A DNA stretch of 37,758 nucleotides. Source: Porphyromonadaceae bacterium. GTDB lineage: Bacteria > Bacteroidota > Bacteroidia > Bacteroidales > UBA12481. The notes beneath the pieces were generated by a model, which saw only the letters and a program-made list of their open reading frames with translations, was not told the DNA's origin and ran no database searches. The first letter of the stretch is position 1; every line of letters starts with the position of its first letter. Location of the stretch: positions 1 through 37,758 of the forward strand of contig QYQM01000089.1 in the NCBI GenBank assembly GCA_007280905.1, given 5' to 3'. This document shows, piece after piece, positions 1 to 8,526 of the stretch. Both the position numbers and the translations under genes were made by a program.

Positions 1-838
1 CATTACAGATTGTCTTATCCGCAGGATCAATCAGTATTGGTAAAGGATTCACGGTAACCGTTAGATCAGATGAACTGGATTCACACGGGTAAATGCCAGA
101 TTTACTCGCATAAACCCCGATGGTTTGAGATGATTGCAATGCATAGCTGGTTAGGGTAATATCCGATCCGGTACCTAAAACAGATGTGCTGAGAACGGTT
201 GTTCCGGTATTATTTTTTAAGGTATATACGATCTCTAATTCAGAATTAGAAACCACCACTGAAATGCCGGTATTGTAACAGGTAGTATAGGATGTTGGTG
301 TAACTGAGGGAGCTGTAGGTGGAATACATGCAACGGTAATATTCTGTGCGCAGGAACTTTCAACGTTTGTCCCTATAATCTCGCTGGTGGCTGTAAGTAC
401 ACCTCCCGCATAAAGAGAATAAGGTGCCGATATGGTAATTGTCCAAGACCCTGTATTTGTGACAACCGATCCAATAAAGGAACCATCTTCATAAAGCCGG
501 ATAGTTTGATTGGTGGCAGCTATTACCGTACCTGATACGGAGGCTGCACCTTCACTCACAGGAGTCGTAATCGTTGGGCATACCTCATTTTCCGGTTCAA
601 TATCCGGAGCAGGCAGCGGAAAGAATTGTATTTCACTTTCCGACCTATCATTCGTTAGAAAGCCTGCAGGAATCGATGAAGTATAATGATCCAGGTTTGG
701 ATCCAACTTAATAACCGTTGTGGCGGGCTTAAATATATACCCTGTTGTTTGGGCATTGAGCCACTGAAAGTACAATAATTTAAAAGCCGATATTGTCACC
801 AGCAGTGATAATATCCTGGTTAAGTACAACTTTTTCAA
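1..838 (-). CDS. Large secreted Ig-like repeat surface protein, N-terminal part (runs off left edge)
   Basis: An open frame of about 279 codons leaves the window at its left edge, so only the N-terminal part is seen. It begins LKKLYLTRILSLL, a basic start followed by a hydrophobic signal-peptide-like segment ending near LNAQ. Proline-, threonine- and serine-rich sequence follows, with paired cysteines (VCPT, SSCAQ, ACIPP, TTCYN, YPCES) and repeated beta-rich units ending in patterns such as TVNPLP. This is typical of long gliding-type or adhesin-like surface proteins of Bacteroidota. The first in-frame candidate start is TTG at 838-836. No ATG lies between it and an upstream in-frame TGA, so either TTG is used or the true 5' end was lost by rearrangement at about 840. 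The role in adhesion is inferred from composition. Confidence 0.6.
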   Translation of the reverse strand, partial: MKKLYLTRILSLLVTISAFKLLYFQWLNAQTTGYIFKPATTVIKLDPNLDHYTSSIPAGFLTNDRSESEIQFFPLPAPDIEPENEVCPTITTPVSEGAASVSGTVIAATNQTIRLYEDGSFIGSVVTNTGSWTITISAPYSLYAGGVLTATSEIIGTNVESSCAQNITVACIPPTAPSVTPTSYTTCYNTGISVVVSNSELEIVYTLKNNTGTTVLSTSVLGTGSDITLTSYALQSSQTIGVYASKSGIYPCESSSSDLTVTVNPLPILIDPADKTICN

Positions 839-1178
839 GGTTTGGGATTTTGGGTCAAGGATTCAGATATTGCGGGAAGCACAATTCTTGCTCATAGGAA
901 GCTTCCGGATAATGATGTGGATGTCCTATCAAGATTGATATCCGAAGCCTGATAAAAGAAGTGACTTCGGGTAAAGCGGTTAAATATCTTCCCGATTGGT
1001 TTAGTTTCAATATGGCAACGATAATCTATTTCCCTTAATTTCCTATAGCTTTACAACATTTCGACTCAGAGAATTAATAACTGTTTCATAATTGAATCAG
1101 CTCCGGGTCATTGTTTGATATACTTACTCAGTTGTCTTCAAACGGGTGCATCAATTTTTCCATGGCCTTCCCGGTCAG

Positions 1179-1373
1179 TTATTTTTCTACGACAGCATAA
1201 GCCTTGGTGTCTTTCATAGAACTGTGACCGAATATCTTAGTTATGATTTCAATCGGAATGTTGTTACCCATTGCAATTGTTGTTGCGAAAGTATGCCGGG
1301 CTATATGTGTGGTGAGTACCTTTAGTAGGAGAGTTTTCGAACCATTTTGAGTCCAGATTAGCTCAATGATTTA
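1179..1373 (-). pseudogene. Tyrosine recombinase (integrase) C-terminal remnant
   Basis: The minus-strand frame contains LTTHIARHTFATT, then IFGHSSMKDTKAYA and a stop after VEK. This is the C-terminal catalytic end of a Bacteroidota tyrosine recombinase: H-x-x-R-H, the following GHS histidine and the tyrosine nucleophile in KAYA. Only about 45-50 codons look homologous. The first arginine, the core-binding domain and the N-terminus are missing, and the frame is closed upstream by TAA where it meets the kinase relic. It is therefore a dead fragment, probably of an integrative element or prophage integrase, and marks this patch as a rearrangement site. Confidence 0.75.
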
Positions 1374-2281
1374 AATTAAAACTCCCTCCGGAGGTAACTT
1401 AAAATAAAACGTGCTCCCATTTCCTTCTTCGCTTTCCACCCATCACTTCCCGCCATGTTTTTCGATGAAATCCTTACAGATGATCAATCCTAGTCCTGTG
1501 CTGGGTTCACCTTCGGTACCTTTACGGTTTGTCTTCTCATCAAGGCGGAAAAGATTATCGATCATATTTTTATTCATGCCGATACCCGTGTCCTTGATTG
1601 ATATTTCAACTAAATTGTCGGGCATCAACTTAGCCGCAATCATGAGCAAGGCGCTCATTCCCGCATTCCAGCCAAAAGCTGAAGGCCTGTTCATTAGCCA
1701 TGCCTTCCCACTGGAGAAAGTTGTCGGTCTGTGTTGCTGCTATCGCTTTATCATAAAGCTGCATGGCTTCAACCCGTCTTCCATCAATCCTGGCGAGTTC
1801 CGCAGCAGAGAGCCAGTATTTATTTTCAAAATTCTCAGGGCAGTTGTTCGACCAGATGCGAAGCCTGCTTATCATATCCTCAGGTTCCCGGCGCCAACAG
1901 TATAAATCAGGTGTTCAGCTTTGTCGGATAATATCAGTGCGCGATCATATTTACCGAGCACCAGAAAGGAAAATGTTTTGAGAGCTTTGTATATGCAGGT
2001 GACCTGGATATTATGATGATCGTCAACCCGCCCTCTAACAAATCAATGGCCCATTGATTAACGCGTGTCCGACTGAATTCGAGAGAATGCTGCGACTCCT
2101 GTTTAAGGGCTGCCAGCGGAATACCCTGGTAAAACTGGCAATACATGTTGTGTCCGAAGGCATAAGCGGCGTACTGCAGATTACTCGATCGTAACCCGAT
2201 TTCATAGACATCCGTATAATCCTGAGTACCATACCTGAGGTGTTTGAACCAGTGCCGAATTGAGCTGCCGATCATCAGATA
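1371..2281 (-). pseudogene. Hybrid AAA-ATPase/TPR-sensor histidine kinase, multiply broken C-terminal relic
   Basis: Pieces of one protein lie in different minus-strand frames. From 2281 to about 1980 there is an alpha-helical region with GLRSSNLQYAAYAFGH, typical of the region after the ATPase domain in very large kinase/ATPase/histidine-kinase fusions. Around 1930-1960 a shifted frame reads VLGKYDRALILSDKAEHL. At 1630-1875 another frame reads NKYWLSAAELARIDGRRVEA. At 1371-1694 lies the HATPase end (KDTGIGM, TGLGLIICKDFIEKHGGK). That last piece is interrupted by an in-frame TGA at 1443-1445, after which WVESEEGNGSTFYF continues in the same frame to TAA at 1371. At least two frameshifts, a nonsense codon and loss of the N-terminus make it nonfunctional. 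The family assignment rests on remembered domain patterns. Confidence 0.7.
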
Positions 2282-2551
2282 AAAGACCTCACCTCCCATC
2301 CCTTCAGTTCCGGGTACAATCGGTCCGGAGTATTTTAACCAATCTCTTTTAGAATGACAATCAACACAAACCATTACCTGATTGGCGAGATATTTTCCTC
2401 TTTCAATCCGCTCTTTTGTAACTTCCACTTTCAAATCTTTTACTTTGATGTTTGGAAGAAAATATTTCAGTTACGTTCCGCCGCAAATAACAAGAATTAC
2501 TAAAACGGCAAAAAAGCTAATTGCAATTTTTAATATCTTCTTCTTTTTCAT
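2282..2551 (-). pseudogene. Membrane-anchored cytochrome c, truncated and fused to the kinase relic
   Basis: An ATG at 2551 starts a Lys-rich N-terminus and a hydrophobic anchor (IAISFFAVLVILVI). The frame is then cut by TAA at 2471-2473, after which it continues as KYFLPNIKVKDLKVEV, RGKYLANQVMVCVDCH and GTEGMGGEVF. CVDCH is a haem c site and RGxYLA...C.DCHS.RDW is typical of a membrane cytochrome c family. At about 2281 the homology stops and kinase-relic sequence continues in frame, so the 3' half was deleted. The reading frame from 2434 down to 1934 is thus a chimera. The gene lies just downstream of the respiratory operon and was probably its last member. Confidence 0.7.
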
Positions 2552-2619
2552 AATTCATTATTTTTTAGGGATTAATAAATAATTGTTCATTTTCTACAGC
2601 TCACGCCTATATCTTTTTT

Positions 2620-2889
2620 TCAGTTTGACGACTTAAGAAACGCCACAATTTTATTTGTTTCATCATCAGTGAGATTGGCGCGAAGTTTCATGTGCATGCC
2701 AATGGTTTCCCATTGCGCAGGGCTGTAATCGGAAGAGGGCGGGGCGTTGTGGCATCTGATGCAGTTTTCTCCCCAGAGTTGCGTTCCGGTTTTTGCGGCA
2801 ATATTTGCAGTAGTTGCACAGCTATTGATAATAATTATTGTTCCTATCCCGACAATGAATGCGATTGATAATGAAGTTAGTTTTTTCAT
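2620..2889 (-). CDS. Small lipoprotein c-type cytochrome
   Basis: This 89-residue protein has a signal segment ending in a lipobox (INSC, Cys24) and one haem c motif, CIRCH at residues 43-47, followed by a short helical C-terminus (DDETNKIVAFLKSS). Methionines 65 and 67 are possible distal haem ligands. It is shorter than usual class I cytochromes. As a lipoprotein it should sit on the periplasmic face of a membrane, shuttling electrons. It follows the outer-membrane barrel gene by 41 bp in the same orientation and is probably co-transcribed with the respiratory cluster. Confidence 0.85.
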   Translation of the reverse strand: MKKLTSLSIAFIVGIGTIIIINSCATTANIAAKTGTQLWGENCIRCHNAPPSSDYSPAQWETIGMHMKLRANLTDDETNKIVAFLKSSN

Positions 2890-2930
2890 GACTTTTGAAT
2901 TTTAATTTTGTTAGACATATTTTAAATTAT

Positions 2931-4103
2931 TTAGAATCCCATTACAAAGCGAGCCAAAATTTCTTTTGTTTGTTTTCCATTTGGATTCGAAGTGATTTCA
3001 TAAGCGAATCGCAATCCAGTACGCCAGTTTAACCAATAAACAAGTCCTATGTCTATTCGGGTAATAGTTCCTCCTTTTCCATTATTATCTTTTGCAGCCC
3101 ATACTGCATCTTGCGGAGCAGTTATAGCATTGTATCTGAACATAAGTTCGGTTTTTTTGAGACACTTGCTATGAGCCATGGTAGGACGGATAGAAAATTG
3201 CATATAATAATTCTGCATGGTGTTATCAAAAGTGTAAGTGGTAGAATCTGTCAGGTAGTAATTGGCTTTGTCAACAGTAAGCGTGTTGAATTGTCCTCTG
3301 ATGTTGATGGTTGATTTTATCGCTTCGATACTTTTTACATACGATAAGTCAACAGCATAAGCGGTTGCTCCTATTTTCCCATAAACTAAATCTCCCTGAT
3401 CGCCTGCGATACCATATCTTCCAGAAAAGCCGATTTCTAATGAAGAGTTGGAAAAAGGGAGCAAGCCGATTCGTCCTCCAATTTCCTTGTTGGTATTGTT
3501 GTCATCAAAATTTTCATAATCAACCATGCCATTGCTTTTATCTAAACTTGGTCCATTATCCAGGAATAAAGAATAATTCATCTTTGCACTTCCCAGAGGG
3601 ATTCCCCCGCGAACATCCATCCCCATAACAGCACCCCAAACAAGGTGGTTACTACCTGGGAGGTAAGGACTCTTCGGCCTTATCGGAGTATTAGGAAATT
3701 TTTCAGTCAAAGGTGGCTCAAATCGTTCGCCATAAGCACCAAAAGGAGTAAGCATCTGACCTGCTCCAAGCGTCATATATTTATTCAAAACGAAGGAAAG
3801 TTTTGTAAATTCAAGTGCAAATTCACCGTTATCTAATTCCAATTCGCTTTCAAAAAACAGCTTGTCGGAAATTTTCCATAAGAATACCGGGGCAAAACGG
3901 AATGCATTAAAATTGAATTTTGCATCCTTATCTTTATTAACATAGAAACCAAAAAACCCAGACCCTGTTAACAACATTTTGGTATTGCCAGGAGCAGAAG
4001 AAAGCAGGTTTTTGTTACGTTCAGTTTGTGTTGAATCCTGCCCATAACCAGTTGAGAAAGCAATGAGCAAAGGTACCATAAATAAAAGTTTTTGTGTTTT
4101 CAT
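2931..4103 (-). CDS. Outer-membrane beta-barrel protein (porin-like) of the cytochrome cluster
   Basis: This 390-residue protein has a cleavable signal peptide (MKTQKLLFMVPLLIAFSTGYG). Alternating hydrophobic/aromatic strands follow to an aromatic C-terminal residue (ARFVMGF), as expected for an outer-membrane barrel. Segments such as LFFESELELDNGEFALE and LGAGQMLTPFGAYGERF resemble phosphate-selective-porin-like or uncharacterised porins of Bacteroidota. It lies between two cytochrome genes, 18 bp downstream of one and 41 bp upstream of the other. Possible roles are substrate entry for a periplasmic redox reaction or part of a porin-cytochrome conduit across the outer membrane. The sequence does not decide between them. 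Confidence 0.75.
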   Translation of the reverse strand: MKTQKLLFMVPLLIAFSTGYGQDSTQTERNKNLLSSAPGNTKMLLTGSGFFGFYVNKDKDAKFNFNAFRFAPVFLWKISDKLFFESELELDNGEFALEFTKLSFVLNKYMTLGAGQMLTPFGAYGERFEPPLTEKFPNTPIRPKSPYLPGSNHLVWGAVMGMDVRGGIPLGSAKMNYSLFLDNGPSLDKSNGMVDYENFDDNNTNKEIGGRIGLLPFSNSSLEIGFSGRYGIAGDQGDLVYGKIGATAYAVDLSYVKSIEAIKSTINIRGQFNTLTVDKANYYLTDSTTYTFDNTMQNYYMQFSIRPTMAHSKCLKKTELMFRYNAITAPQDAVWAAKDNNGKGGTITRIDIGLVYWLNWRTGLRFAYEITSNPNGKQTKEILARFVMGF

Positions 4104-4121
4104 CTGAAATTGTTTTTTATT

Positions 4122-4529
4122 TTACTTCTTCTTAAATGTTCGGATATAATTAATGACATCCCACCTCTGGTCGTCGGTCAAAATGTGCTTGGCTAACGGC
4201 ATCGGGCTTCTTCCTTCGGATATTTTCCAGAAGAGTTCACCGTCTGTTTGATTTTGTACATAATCAGAAGTCAGATCCGCAACTGTTTTATTAATTTTCA
4301 TTGCACTACTACCATCCCCTTTGCCTTCCTTGCCATGACAACGCAAACATTCTATTTTATAGGATTTCTGTCCCCTGGAAAGTGAAGGCTCATCCGGTGA
4401 ATATAAATTCTTCTTTTCTTTAGCCGATCTCGGTACATTCCATGGAGTACTGTGTTGAGCAAAGACAATGGATGCATAAAAGAATGCAATTCCAAGCAGA
4501 ATTAATTTTGATAACATTTGTGTTTTCAT
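4122..4529 (-). CDS. Periplasmic monohaem cytochrome c
   Basis: This 135-residue protein has a signal peptide ending near IVFAQ. The haem site is CLRCH (Cys61, Cys64, His65), followed by GKEGKGDG. The candidate axial methionine is in GRSPMPLA, and the class I C-terminal helix is RWDVINYIRT. It strongly resembles the adjacent cytochrome at 4534-4977 in the haem and C-terminal regions (KGKGDG, TDGELFWKI against TDGSLFWKI, RW-VINY-RT), so the pair arose by duplication. Only 4 bp separate the two genes. It probably passes electrons between the membrane NrfD module and an unknown partner. Confidence 0.9.
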   Translation of the reverse strand: MKTQMLSKLILLGIAFFYASIVFAQHSTPWNVPRSAKEKKNLYSPDEPSLSRGQKSYKIECLRCHGKEGKGDGSSAMKINKTVADLTSDYVQNQTDGELFWKISEGRSPMPLAKHILTDDQRWDVINYIRTFKKK

Positions 4530-4533
4530 GGTT

Positions 4534-4977
4534 TCATTTTTTTATTTCCAATGTGCGCACATAGTTAATAACCTGCCATCGCTGCTCTTCGGATAAATCC
4601 TTTTTAAAAGAAGCCATGGGCTTTCTGCCTTCGGTGATTTTCCAAAAAAGAGATCCATCTGTTTGTTTCTGGAATTGCTCTTTAGTGAAGTCCTTCGGGC
4701 TTTTGTCTAAATCCCCGCTTTTCGGACCATCGCCTTTCCCTTTTTTGCCGTGGCAGTCGTAACAGTTTTTTGTATAAATAACTTTCCCGGCAGCAATGGA
4801 TTGTACATTCGAAGCAACAGAATTTTTCATCATATTGGCAGTTGCCGGAGCCGTCCATTCTTTACTTTGCTGCATTGGAGTGAATGCAAACAGAAGAATA
4901 ATTGCTCCTGCAATTGTTCCGATTACAATGAAATGTGATAGTTTCATTTTGCTGATTTGTTTGATGGTTTTTTTCAT
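4534..4977 (-). CDS. Membrane-tethered monohaem cytochrome c
   Basis: This 147-residue protein has a basic N-terminus and a hydrophobic stretch (residues about 15-32, FIVIGTIAGAIILLFAF) without an obvious cleavage site, so it is probably an uncleaved anchor. The haem motif CYDCH (Cys72, Cys75, His76) is followed by GKKGKGDG. GRKPMASF supplies the likely axial Met, and RWQVINYVRT is the C-terminal helix. It is a paralogue of the next gene downstream. It lies 18 bp below the Ig-like membrane protein gene within the operon. A tethered/soluble pair would suit electron transfer from an NrfD-type quinone module. Confidence 0.9.
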   Translation of the reverse strand: MKKTIKQISKMKLSHFIVIGTIAGAIILLFAFTPMQQSKEWTAPATANMMKNSVASNVQSIAAGKVIYTKNCYDCHGKKGKGDGPKSGDLDKSPKDFTKEQFQKQTDGSLFWKITEGRKPMASFKKDLSEEQRWQVINYVRTLEIKK

Positions 4978-4995
4978 ACGTTTATATTTTAGTTA

Positions 4996-5895
4996 TTATC
5001 TCATTTTTAGTTGTTTTTCTTTTTTTATTTTACGCAGTTGGAAGAAGATGAAAAAATAAATGAACCACACCCCGCCAAAGAGCGTTGATATGGTAATGAC
5101 GAGCGGCAGCGGAGCATAAGGTTCCCAAAGTGCGCGAGGGAAAGGATCTTTGTCCATCGCAAGGACAGTACCCCAAGATGCAGTTGCTTTGTTTTCCACA
5201 TTTCCGAATTGTTCGTTGTCCTCCATCCTTGCCGCTACAATGATAACGCCCTTTGTATCGCCCGGAATGTTTTTGGGAAAGGCAAAAGATGCTTCGCCTT
5301 TTTCGTCCGTGGTGATGGTGTTGTCATCTGTTGCCGGCATGATGCCAAACAAGCGATGTACATAAAATTTCACCTCTGCACCTTTCACCGGTATTTCTTT
5401 TCCGTCTTTACCGATTTCCGTTACTTTGGCAGTAACGAGCCGGGCAGTGTCGTTCGGATTCAGGTTGAGGGTAAGGTTGGCATCTTTATAATGCACCTGC
5501 TCTTCGGCATCTTCATACAAATTGTCATTTTCAATTTTAGCCACAATGGTGAAAGAGAGGTCTTCATCTAATGGCAAATCTTTCTGAAGCATGATAACGG
5601 CTTGACCGTTATTATCTGTATTTACGTTTTTAAGTAACTGCTGCTCCTTATCATGCATGACATAAAAATTAACCCTCGCATTTTTTGCAGAAACAAACTT
5701 TCCATCATTATTTTTTGCTTTGATTACCGCAACCGCTGTTTTGCTCATATCGGTTTTCTTGTAATAGGATAATTCGATAGTGGCTTCGCTCTTTCCCAGA
5801 GCTTGTGATTGGTCTTGCGCAGTTGCGATGCCACAGAACAAACCTGTAATGGCTATGGCAAGAGATGTTATTTTGATCATGCTATTCATCTTCAT
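4996..5895 (-). CDS. Tail-anchored periplasmic Ig-like protein of the respiratory cluster
   Basis: This 299-residue protein of unknown function has a signal peptide (residues 1-26, ending GIATAQ). Two tandem beta-rich domains with Ig-like/carboxypeptidase-regulatory-like repeats follow: GKFVSAKNARVNFYV then NNGQAVIML, and GKEIPVKGAEVKFYV then EKGEASFAFP. The matched spacing shows an internal duplication. One membrane helix near residues 268-288 (LVITISTLFGGVWFIYFF) and a Lys-rich cytoplasmic tail end it. No metal or haem motif is visible. It lies between the NrfD gene (24 bp away) and the cytochrome genes (18 bp), so it may dock the cytochromes to the membrane complex. That role is inference. 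Confidence 0.8.
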   Translation of the reverse strand: MKMNSMIKITSLAIAITGLFCGIATAQDQSQALGKSEATIELSYYKKTDMSKTAVAVIKAKNNDGKFVSAKNARVNFYVMHDKEQQLLKNVNTDNNGQAVIMLQKDLPLDEDLSFTIVAKIENDNLYEDAEEQVHYKDANLTLNLNPNDTARLVTAKVTEIGKDGKEIPVKGAEVKFYVHRLFGIMPATDDNTITTDEKGEASFAFPKNIPGDTKGVIIVAARMEDNEQFGNVENKATASWGTVLAMDKDPFPRALWEPYAPLPLVITISTLFGGVWFIYFFIFFQLRKIKKEKQLKMR

Positions 5896-5919
5896 AATTT
5901 ATTCGATTTATTATGTCGG

Positions 5920-7353
5920 TTATTTTAATGGTTCAAAACCTGTTTTTAACCGTTTCCCCATTATTTTTGCCTCCTCTGCTTCTCTTTTCGTTCTAAGTTC
6001 AATGGCTGCTTGCTTATCGTGTTCAATTAATATTCCTTTCTCCACTTCCCATACAGCCATCATAGGGAAGAGTTTTGAAAAGAGTGTGATGACTAGAAAT
6101 ATTCCTGCCAGACATGCCGCGGTAACAGAAAATTCCACATAGTTTGGAAAATAACTTGACCATGTCCCCGGAACTTCCTGGATTGGCATGAAGGGATGCA
6201 GGAGCGTTGGCACCACAATGAGGTATCTTTTTACCCATGCTCCCGCTACTATAATAATACAGGTAATGGTAAGTATTGTTACAGTTCGCCCTTTTGGAAT
6301 CGACATAATAATAATGGGCAACAGTACAGTGCCGAACTGGCATGTCCAGAACGCTTTTGAGTAACTACCATAAAATAAGTCACTCAACAAATGCCCTTCA
6401 GCCGTTACCATATTGTAAGCGGGTATCCAGTATTCATTCAGATTCAGATAAGCATAGATGAGTGTTAGCGCCAGCACGATACGCCCCATCAAATCAAAAT
6501 GCCTTGGGGTGATATATTTTTCCAGATGATATAGTTTGCGGAAGGCAGCCATTCCTAATACTACACCGGCAGAACCGGAGTAAAGCGCACCAGCAACAAA
6601 GTATGGACCGAATACAGTACTATTCCATCCCGGGCGCAGCGTCATGGCGAAGATGTAGCTAACAACAGTGTGTACGGATACTGCTACCGGAATAATTACG
6701 ATAGTCATAATGGTCATGGTTAATTCCAATCGGTGCCATTGTGATTTAGTGCCTTTCCATCCTATAGCCATTTTGGTATAAAGCCACTTTTTGAATTTTT
6801 TGAATGGCGAGTCGCAAACGGTTAATCTATCCCTGCAAAGCGCCATATCGGGTATCATCGGCAGAAAAAGAAATAACGTGCTGCCTACCAAATAAGTGCA
6901 GATGGCGATGATATCCCACATGAGGGGTGATTGTATCCTTCCGAAAAGGACAAGGTTTGGTAATCGGTCGGGGCGTCCTAAGTCAATAATTGGTATGATG
7001 CCGCCAAAGAGCAGGGATACAAATGTGAGCAGCTCGGCAGAGCGGGTGATGGGTCTTCGCCATTCTTGTTTTGTAATCCGCAGGATGGCTGATACAAGTG
7101 TGCCTGAGTGGCTGATGCCGATAAAGAATATAAAGGTTGAAATGTACAATCCCCAAGAAACATAATCGCGCATAGCTGTAACTCCCAGTCCATCCCTGAG
7201 TTGGTGGATGTAGCAATAAAGCCCCCAGCCCATCACTATCAGCAAACACCCTATCCAGGTTTGAGTGGAGCGTCCCCATTTTTGTGTCGGGCGCAGGCAA
7301 TCTTCGCGAACGGTTTCTATTTCTTGTTTCAGATTGTATTTTTCGGTTGCCAT
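5920..7353 (-). CDS. NrfD/PsrC-family quinone-interacting membrane subunit
   Basis: This 477-residue polytopic protein has about eight to ten hydrophobic helices. Motifs typical of NrfD/PsrC/ActC subunits are visible: WGLYISTFIFFIGISHSGTL, ISAILRITKQEWRRPITRSAE, GRPDRLPNLVLFGRIQSPLMWD and the late NEYWIPAYN helix. This family oxidises or reduces menaquinol at the membrane and exchanges electrons with a ferredoxin-like partner, here encoded 32 bp upstream. The length is nearer to the long ActC/PsrC-like forms than to the short NrfD. The charged C-terminus (KRTKREAEEAKIMGKRLK) is cytoplasmic or linker-like. No catalytic molybdoprotein is adjacent. Confidence 0.9.
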   Translation of the reverse strand: MATEKYNLKQEIETVREDCLRPTQKWGRSTQTWIGCLLIVMGWGLYCYIHQLRDGLGVTAMRDYVSWGLYISTFIFFIGISHSGTLVSAILRITKQEWRRPITRSAELLTFVSLLFGGIIPIIDLGRPDRLPNLVLFGRIQSPLMWDIIAICTYLVGSTLFLFLPMIPDMALCRDRLTVCDSPFKKFKKWLYTKMAIGWKGTKSQWHRLELTMTIMTIVIIPVAVSVHTVVSYIFAMTLRPGWNSTVFGPYFVAGALYSGSAGVVLGMAAFRKLYHLEKYITPRHFDLMGRIVLALTLIYAYLNLNEYWIPAYNMVTAEGHLLSDLFYGSYSKAFWTCQFGTVLLPIIIMSIPKGRTVTILTITCIIIVAGAWVKRYLIVVPTLLHPFMPIQEVPGTWSSYFPNYVEFSVTAACLAGIFLVITLFSKLFPMMAVWEVEKGILIEHDKQAAIELRTKREAEEAKIMGKRLKTGFEPLK

Positions 7354-7385
7354 AGTTGTAAAATTTATTGTTTACTGTTTACCGA

Positions 7386-8363
7386 TTACATCTGCATTAT
7401 TCCCATGTCCATCTCTATATGTTTTTTTTCTTTCTTTTCATTACCGACCGATTTCATATCTGGTATAGGGTATTTTCTGTTTTTGGGCGGCAAATAATAA
7501 ACACGCGGCTTGGTTCCCAATTCTTCGAGATGCCGGTATCCGGCATTATCTTCGAGGAGCTGGCTTAGTTTTACAGTTACTCCCGATGCATTGGTAACTG
7601 CATCCTCATTCTGGTCGCCAAAATATATGGCATCCATCGGGCATCCGCTCACGCAGGCAGGCATCTTGCCCTGCCTGATCATATCCGGACAGAAGTCGCA
7701 TTTCTCCACTGTTCCCATCCTGCGTGGTACGCTTTGTTCGGGTGAATAAGGCGTATTGCCGACTGCGGCTGTCTGCTTGGGGTCGGGATGGCTCCAGTTG
7801 AAGAAGCGTGTAGAATAAGGACAGGCAGCCATACACATCCGGCAGCCAATGCAGCGTTCGTTATCAATAAGTACAATGCCATCCTGCCTCTTGAAGGTTG
7901 CATTCACCGGACAAACCTTTGTGCAAGGGGGGTTATCGCAATGGAAGCAGGGTTTTGGGAAAAAGTAAGGAGCAGTGGCATCAGCATCTTGCATTTTGAA
8001 TACTTTAATCCATTCGCGGTCTGATTCGGTAAAGTGCATTGCCTGGCAGGCTACGGTGCATGTTTTACAGCCATCGCATTTTGCAAGGTCAATGACCATG
8101 ACGAATTTTTTGTTTGCAATTCCTTTACGGGCTTCTGCATTAGTTACCGGTGGCGGGCGATACTCTTTCAGATGCTCTGAACTTGCCACATACACTTTTC
8201 CATCGGGCGTAAGTACTTTTACTTTTTCTCCGGAATCTTTTTCACCGGGAAAAACTTTTTCAAGTCCGATGGCGCCCGCAGTGAGAATGCTTCCGGTAAT
8301 CAAACTCTTTCTCAGGAAATTCCTGCGGTCGGTTTTGTTGTTTTGTTTGTTATCTTCTTGCAT
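7386..8363 (-). CDS. Four-cluster [4Fe-4S] ferredoxin-type electron-transfer subunit (PsrB/NrfC/DmsB-like), Tat-like signal
   Basis: From ATG 8363 the protein has 325 residues. An earlier ATG at 8405 would add 14 residues before the twin-arginine segment and is less likely. The N-terminus has TDRRNFLRKS followed by a hydrophobic stretch, a Tat-type signal or anchor. The cysteine blocks CDGCKTCTVAC, CFHCDNPPCTKVCP, CIGCRMCMAACP and CDFCPD...CVSGCP give sixteen cysteines, enough for four [4Fe-4S] clusters, as in PsrB/DmsB/HybA. It should carry electrons between the NrfD subunit and a periplasmic partner. It is the first gene of the cluster. Export is expected but was not shown. Confidence 0.92.
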   Translation of the reverse strand: MQEDNKQNNKTDRRNFLRKSLITGSILTAGAIGLEKVFPGEKDSGEKVKVLTPDGKVYVASSEHLKEYRPPPVTNAEARKGIANKKFVMVIDLAKCDGCKTCTVACQAMHFTESDREWIKVFKMQDADATAPYFFPKPCFHCDNPPCTKVCPVNATFKRQDGIVLIDNERCIGCRMCMAACPYSTRFFNWSHPDPKQTAAVGNTPYSPEQSVPRRMGTVEKCDFCPDMIRQGKMPACVSGCPMDAIYFGDQNEDAVTNASGVTVKLSQLLEDNAGYRHLEELGTKPRVYYLPPKNRKYPIPDMKSVGNEKKEKKHIEMDMGIMQM

Positions 8364-8526
8364 ATAATTTGATATTACGTCTAGAAAATGTTCCCACGAA
8401 TACAAAACAAATGACTTTAAAATCCTCTACTTGGGAAAAATGTTGCAGATGATTTTACACCATATGCCAATAACTAAGAAATACGAATCTTTACGAATGT
8501 ATGTATAGGCGTATGATTAGTAAATT

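Noticed and set aside
845-952. Plus-strand frame reading GFWVKDSDIAGSTILAHR and ending LSRLISEA at TGA 952
   Set aside because: It looks protein-like but has no start codon, is only about 35 codons and runs into the antisense of the surface-protein gene. Kept out for lack of support.
1411-2582. Several plus-strand open frames over the kinase and cytochrome relics
   Set aside because: They are antisense shadows: the minus strand holds recognisable histidine-kinase and cytochrome blocks.
2931-8363. Complete alternative complex III or polysulfide reductase
   Set aside because: Although NrfD and four-cluster FeS subunits are present, no pentahaem ActA, molybdoprotein-like ActB or PsrA gene exists in the window.
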